The notes beneath the pieces were generated by a model that was not told where the DNA came from, searched no databases, and worked only from the letters and a program-made list of their open reading frames with translations. A stretch of DNA of 64,000 nt from Parapedobacter soli (GTDB taxonomy: Bacteria; Bacteroidota; Bacteroidia; Sphingobacteriales; Sphingobacteriaceae): contig NZ_JAMXAY010000006.1 in assembly GCF_025460835.1 (NCBI RefSeq), positions 1 to 64,000 of the forward strand, given 5' to 3'. Below, piece after piece: positions 61,498-64,000 of this stretch. The position numbers and the translations under genes are program-made. Position 1 is the stretch's first letter; each line of letters starts with the position of its first letter.

Positions 61498-62280
61498 TCA
61501 GAGGAGCATGGCCTTCAATATGGACTGTGCGTGGTCGCCCCAGTTTTTCAGGCTAGACTCCAGTTGTTCCCTGAGCTCGCGGTAGTTTACCGCCTTGCCC
61601 TTGGTGGGGGCTGCTAACTCTTTGGCCGATACCGGACGGTCGTCTACCTTCGTAGCAAAATAGGTCACGTTCTCATGGGGAAGCGCTACCCCCAATATCA
61701 TACCGGGTAGACCAGTGAATGACTCCGGGCCACCGGAAACTGGAATCTGATCGGTGTAAAAGGCTACTACATAGATCGAATCGAGCACCAATGCATTCGC
61801 CCTGCGGCATTCGTAACCTGCTATCTCGCGCGATTCGTTGGTAAAACGCCATTGGATCTGGCGTAAGCTATCGGTAATCAAATAGGTTTCCTCATAGATG
61901 CTCTTCTGGCTGGTGCTTTGCTGGGCCAGCAGGTCGCTAACGATAGTGCTGCCTATGTCGATGGAGGGATCACCGCCAAAAAAGCCGCCGGAAGATGCTG
62001 CTTGGTTGTCTTGCGGCCAGAATTTTGTCTTGGCGCCATCGAATGCCAAGTTATATTTGAACGTCCTGAACTGGGGGTTTGTACGCTTGTATTGCTCGAA
62101 TGCCTGTTCCATGAAGCTGCTGCTGCCTACCCGGTTCTGGATCTTGGCATACATGTTTACGCGTTTTTCAAATTCGATTACCCCGCTTTCCACAAACCGG
62201 GCGTATTGTGCTTGTGCCGACTGGATACAAAACGCCAATGCAAACAAACAAGCGAATAACTGAAACGTCTTTATCTTCAT
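61498..62280 (-). CDS. GLPGLI-family exported protein
   Basis: 260 residues with signal peptide (LFACLFALAFCIQSAQAQ). The name motif appears as FTGLPGMILGVALP, preceded by IAGYECRRANA. GLPGLI proteins are periplasmic, specific to Bacteroidota, and nearly always follow an outer-membrane barrel gene, as here (5-nt gap). Function unknown. Confidence 0.92.
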   Translation of the reverse strand: MKIKTFQLFACLFALAFCIQSAQAQYARFVESGVIEFEKRVNMYAKIQNRVGSSSFMEQAFEQYKRTNPQFRTFKYNLAFDGAKTKFWPQDNQAASSGGFFGGDPSIDIGSTIVSDLLAQQSTSQKSIYEETYLITDSLRQIQWRFTNESREIAGYECRRANALVLDSIYVVAFYTDQIPVSGGPESFTGLPGMILGVALPHENVTYFATKVDDRPVSAKELAAPTKGKAVNYRELREQLESSLKNWGDHAQSILKAMLL

Positions 62281-62285
62281 GTTCT

Positions 62286-64000
62286 TTAGTTTTGGATGGA
62301 TGTGCCGCCACCCATTTTGTTAAAGTCCCACGTGAGGGAAAACATCAGGAAACGGGTAATGGTAGTATAGCGATTTTGGGTAATATATGTGCTGCTTGCT
62401 GAACGGCTAAAGCCCGTATTCTGTTTGAAAATATCATTAACTCCCACGGAAAACCGGAGTGTCTCATCTTTCAGGAACTTCTTGCTCACGGATGCATCAA
62501 CGGTAAATCGCTCGAAATCTTCATCGAACGATTGCGTGGCTGCCGTATACATGTAATTACCCTCTGAACTGATCTGGAATTTCCATGGCAGGTAAACGTT
62601 GAAAGAATAGCGGCCATTCATTCCCCAACCATTGTTATTCCTGTCGGGCTGAAGCGAAGACTGCCCCAAGTTATAGCTAGGCCCGAAGCTGATATTGAAA
62701 TCATATTTCTTTTGGATGTATTGGCGCAGGTAAACCGACCCGGAATAGCTTGAGCTCTTGGTTTTGTTCAGTTCACCGTTTGCCAGGTTATAATAAATAT
62801 TGCCGTTTGTGTTTAACCCAACACCCACGTTGAGATTCCACTTTTTGAGGTTTTTACTGAAATTAGAATAAAAGTAGTAGTTCATCGGTGTCTCATCGCC
62901 CAGATTTGCATACTGGAACGTATTACGCCCCACCGAATCGGTATAGGTATTGCTCACAATCGCATTGTTGGTGTTCGAAAAACTACCGGAGAAATAGATG
63001 TATTGATTGCCGAGCACTTTAAATGAATTGTACCACACGTTGAATCTATTGGTATATGATGGCTTGAGGTTGGGATTACCGAGAACGATGTTCATCGGGT
63101 CGTCGTTTACCAGCACCGGCTGTATCTGGTTTATCGTGGGCTGGGTATTGCTGCCGTTATAGGAAATGTTGAACGACTTCTGTTGCGAAAACCGGTATTG
63201 CCAGCGCAGTTGTGGATTGTAGTTGGTGAAACTCCGCTCAAACCGATCGTTGACATATCGGTCGGTCTGGTCGAACTGCACACGGCTTACGCGCGTGCCG
63301 AAATTGAGTGTCGATTTCCCTTTTTTGAAATTAAAGATCGCTCCCAATTGGTTGGCCATCTGGTTTAACTTGAAATCATTACTGTATAGCGAATCCAAAT
63401 CCGTATAGCTCCCGGTGCCGACCGGATTGAACGACTGGCGGAGCGATGTGCCGTTAGTGGCCGAAAGCCGGTAATTCAACACAAGTGAAAGTGTATTGGT
63501 GAACGGTTCGGAATACGTGATGTTCGAATTAAACACCGAGTTCCGCGTATCGTTGATCTTCATCTGATCGACCACCAGCAAGCTATCCACTCCGCCTCCA
63601 TCGTTATAAAACGAGTTTTCGGAATAGAGGAATCCGTTCGCTTTATTCTGGTTGATGGTTTCGTTGAGTTCCCATGAGACGGTGCGCCCGGCCTTCCGCA
63701 GCTTTTTCGTCCACAATGCAGACAGGTACACATCCTGCCCGTCGGTCTTATTATTGGTACGGCGTACCGATTCATTGAGTAGCTGCCCTGCTCCATTGGC
63801 ACCTTCCGATTCATTAAACTCGGTTGTTTCTCCGTTTCTGAGCGCCCCATTGAGCGTTACTTTTAAGTTGGAAGTCGAGTCAAACTGGGCTTCAAAGATG
63901 GCTCCGCCGCGTTGACGGAAAATCCGACGGTCGAACGTCTGGTCAGATTCAGTGTTAATGGTCCCCGTGGGCAAGTTGTTCTGGGTTATGGTATTGCCGG
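62286..64000 (-). CDS. TonB-receptor-like outer-membrane beta-barrel protein (N-terminus outside window)
   Basis: At least 571 residues; the frame stays open at the right edge (GNTITQNNLPTGTIN upstream of a TTG at 63974), so the signal peptide, regulatory domain and plug are outside. The visible part is barrel strands (FSVGVNDIFKQNTGFSRSAS, TRFLMFSLTWDFNKMGGGTS at the end) typical of the OMP_b-brl_3 family paired with GLPGLI proteins. Probable export or uptake partner of the next gene. Confidence 0.88.
   Translation of the reverse strand, partial: GNTITQNNLPTGTINTESDQTFDRRIFRQRGGAIFEAQFDSTSNLKVTLNGALRNGETTEFNESEGANGAGQLLNESVRRTNNKTDGQDVYLSALWTKKLRKAGRTVSWELNETINQNKANGFLYSENSFYNDGGGVDSLLVVDQMKINDTRNSVFNSNITYSEPFTNTLSLVLNYRLSATNGTSLRQSFNPVGTGSYTDLDSLYSNDFKLNQMANQLGAIFNFKKGKSTLNFGTRVSRVQFDQTDRYVNDRFERSFTNYNPQLRWQYRFSQQKSFNISYNGSNTQPTINQIQPVLVNDDPMNIVLGNPNLKPSYTNRFNVWYNSFKVLGNQYIYFSGSFSNTNNAIVSNTYTDSVGRNTFQYANLGDETPMNYYFYSNFSKNLKKWNLNVGVGLNTNGNIYYNLANGELNKTKSSSYSGSVYLRQYIQKKYDFNISFGPSYNLGQSSLQPDRNNNGWGMNGRYSFNVYLPWKFQISSEGNYMYTAATQSFDEDFERFTVDASVSKKFLKDETLRFSVGVNDIFKQNTGFSRSASSTYITQNRYTTITRFLMFSLTWDFNKMGGGTSIQN

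Overview
The window is a chromosomal segment of a Bacteroidota bacterium, most likely of the Sphingobacteriaceae (Pedobacter/Parapedobacter/Sphingobacterium-like). The evidence is SusC/SusD pairs, a GLPGLI protein, DUF3078, DUF5606, DUF4959 and DUF4998 families, CHU_C-type Ig-like and DUF11 domains in a giant surface protein, and repeated TAnnTTTG promoter boxes, which are typical of the Bacteroidota sigma factor. No tRNA, rRNA, intact transposon, phage or CRISPR array was found.

Layout. 1-7.6 kb: the first 2531 codons of a giant minus-strand adhesin-like protein that runs off the left edge. It contains three diverged copies of one large module, DUF11 and Ig-like domains, and near-identical 79-residue repeats. 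Divergent from it (8.4-10.9 kb) is a P-loop ATPase regulator with a DNA-binding-like N-terminus. 10.9-18.4 kb is housekeeping: Mpo1-like protein, rny, a strong 6S RNA candidate, zapA, a coiled-coil protein, pheT, radC, a cyclophilin and a DUF5606 protein. 18.5-22.3 kb: AraC regulator, two exported calcineurin-like phosphoesterases and a PIN toxin-antitoxin pair. 22.4-25.7 kb is a block of broken genes: PHP hydrolase, Rpn nuclease remnant, AraC regulator and sugar-phosphate isomerase, together with an 11-bp repeat array that ends in a perfect 16-bp hairpin.

25.8-48.9 kb is a fucose-centred polysaccharide utilisation region. It has SusC/SusD, two SusE-like lipoproteins, two GH29 fucosidases, GH95-like, clan GH-D and GH16 hydrolases, a PA14-bearing phosphoesterase, an SSS permease, a mutarotase, an SDR dehydrogenase and L-fuconate dehydratase. 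Together they suggest extracellular removal of fucose from a sulfated or fucosylated glycan, import of the free sugar, and non-phosphorylative oxidation through L-fuconate. Three transcription units in this region share the same upstream operator: direct repeats 21 bp apart at a fixed distance from a TAnnTTTG box.

48.9-64 kb: rlmH overlapped by a HepT/MNT toxin-antitoxin pair, a DUF3078 protein, divIC, a 1.2-kb 21-bp repeat field amplified as 63-bp units, eno, carA with a possible leader-peptide attenuator, a TonB receptor cluster with cysteine motifs that suggest metal handling, metA, and a GLPGLI protein with an outer-membrane barrel partner cut by the right edge.

The most distinctive non-coding theme is periodic intergenic DNA: four unrelated 7-bp repeat tracts, an 11-bp tract and a 21/63-bp field. 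Several of them lie in the leaders or upstream regions of essential genes.
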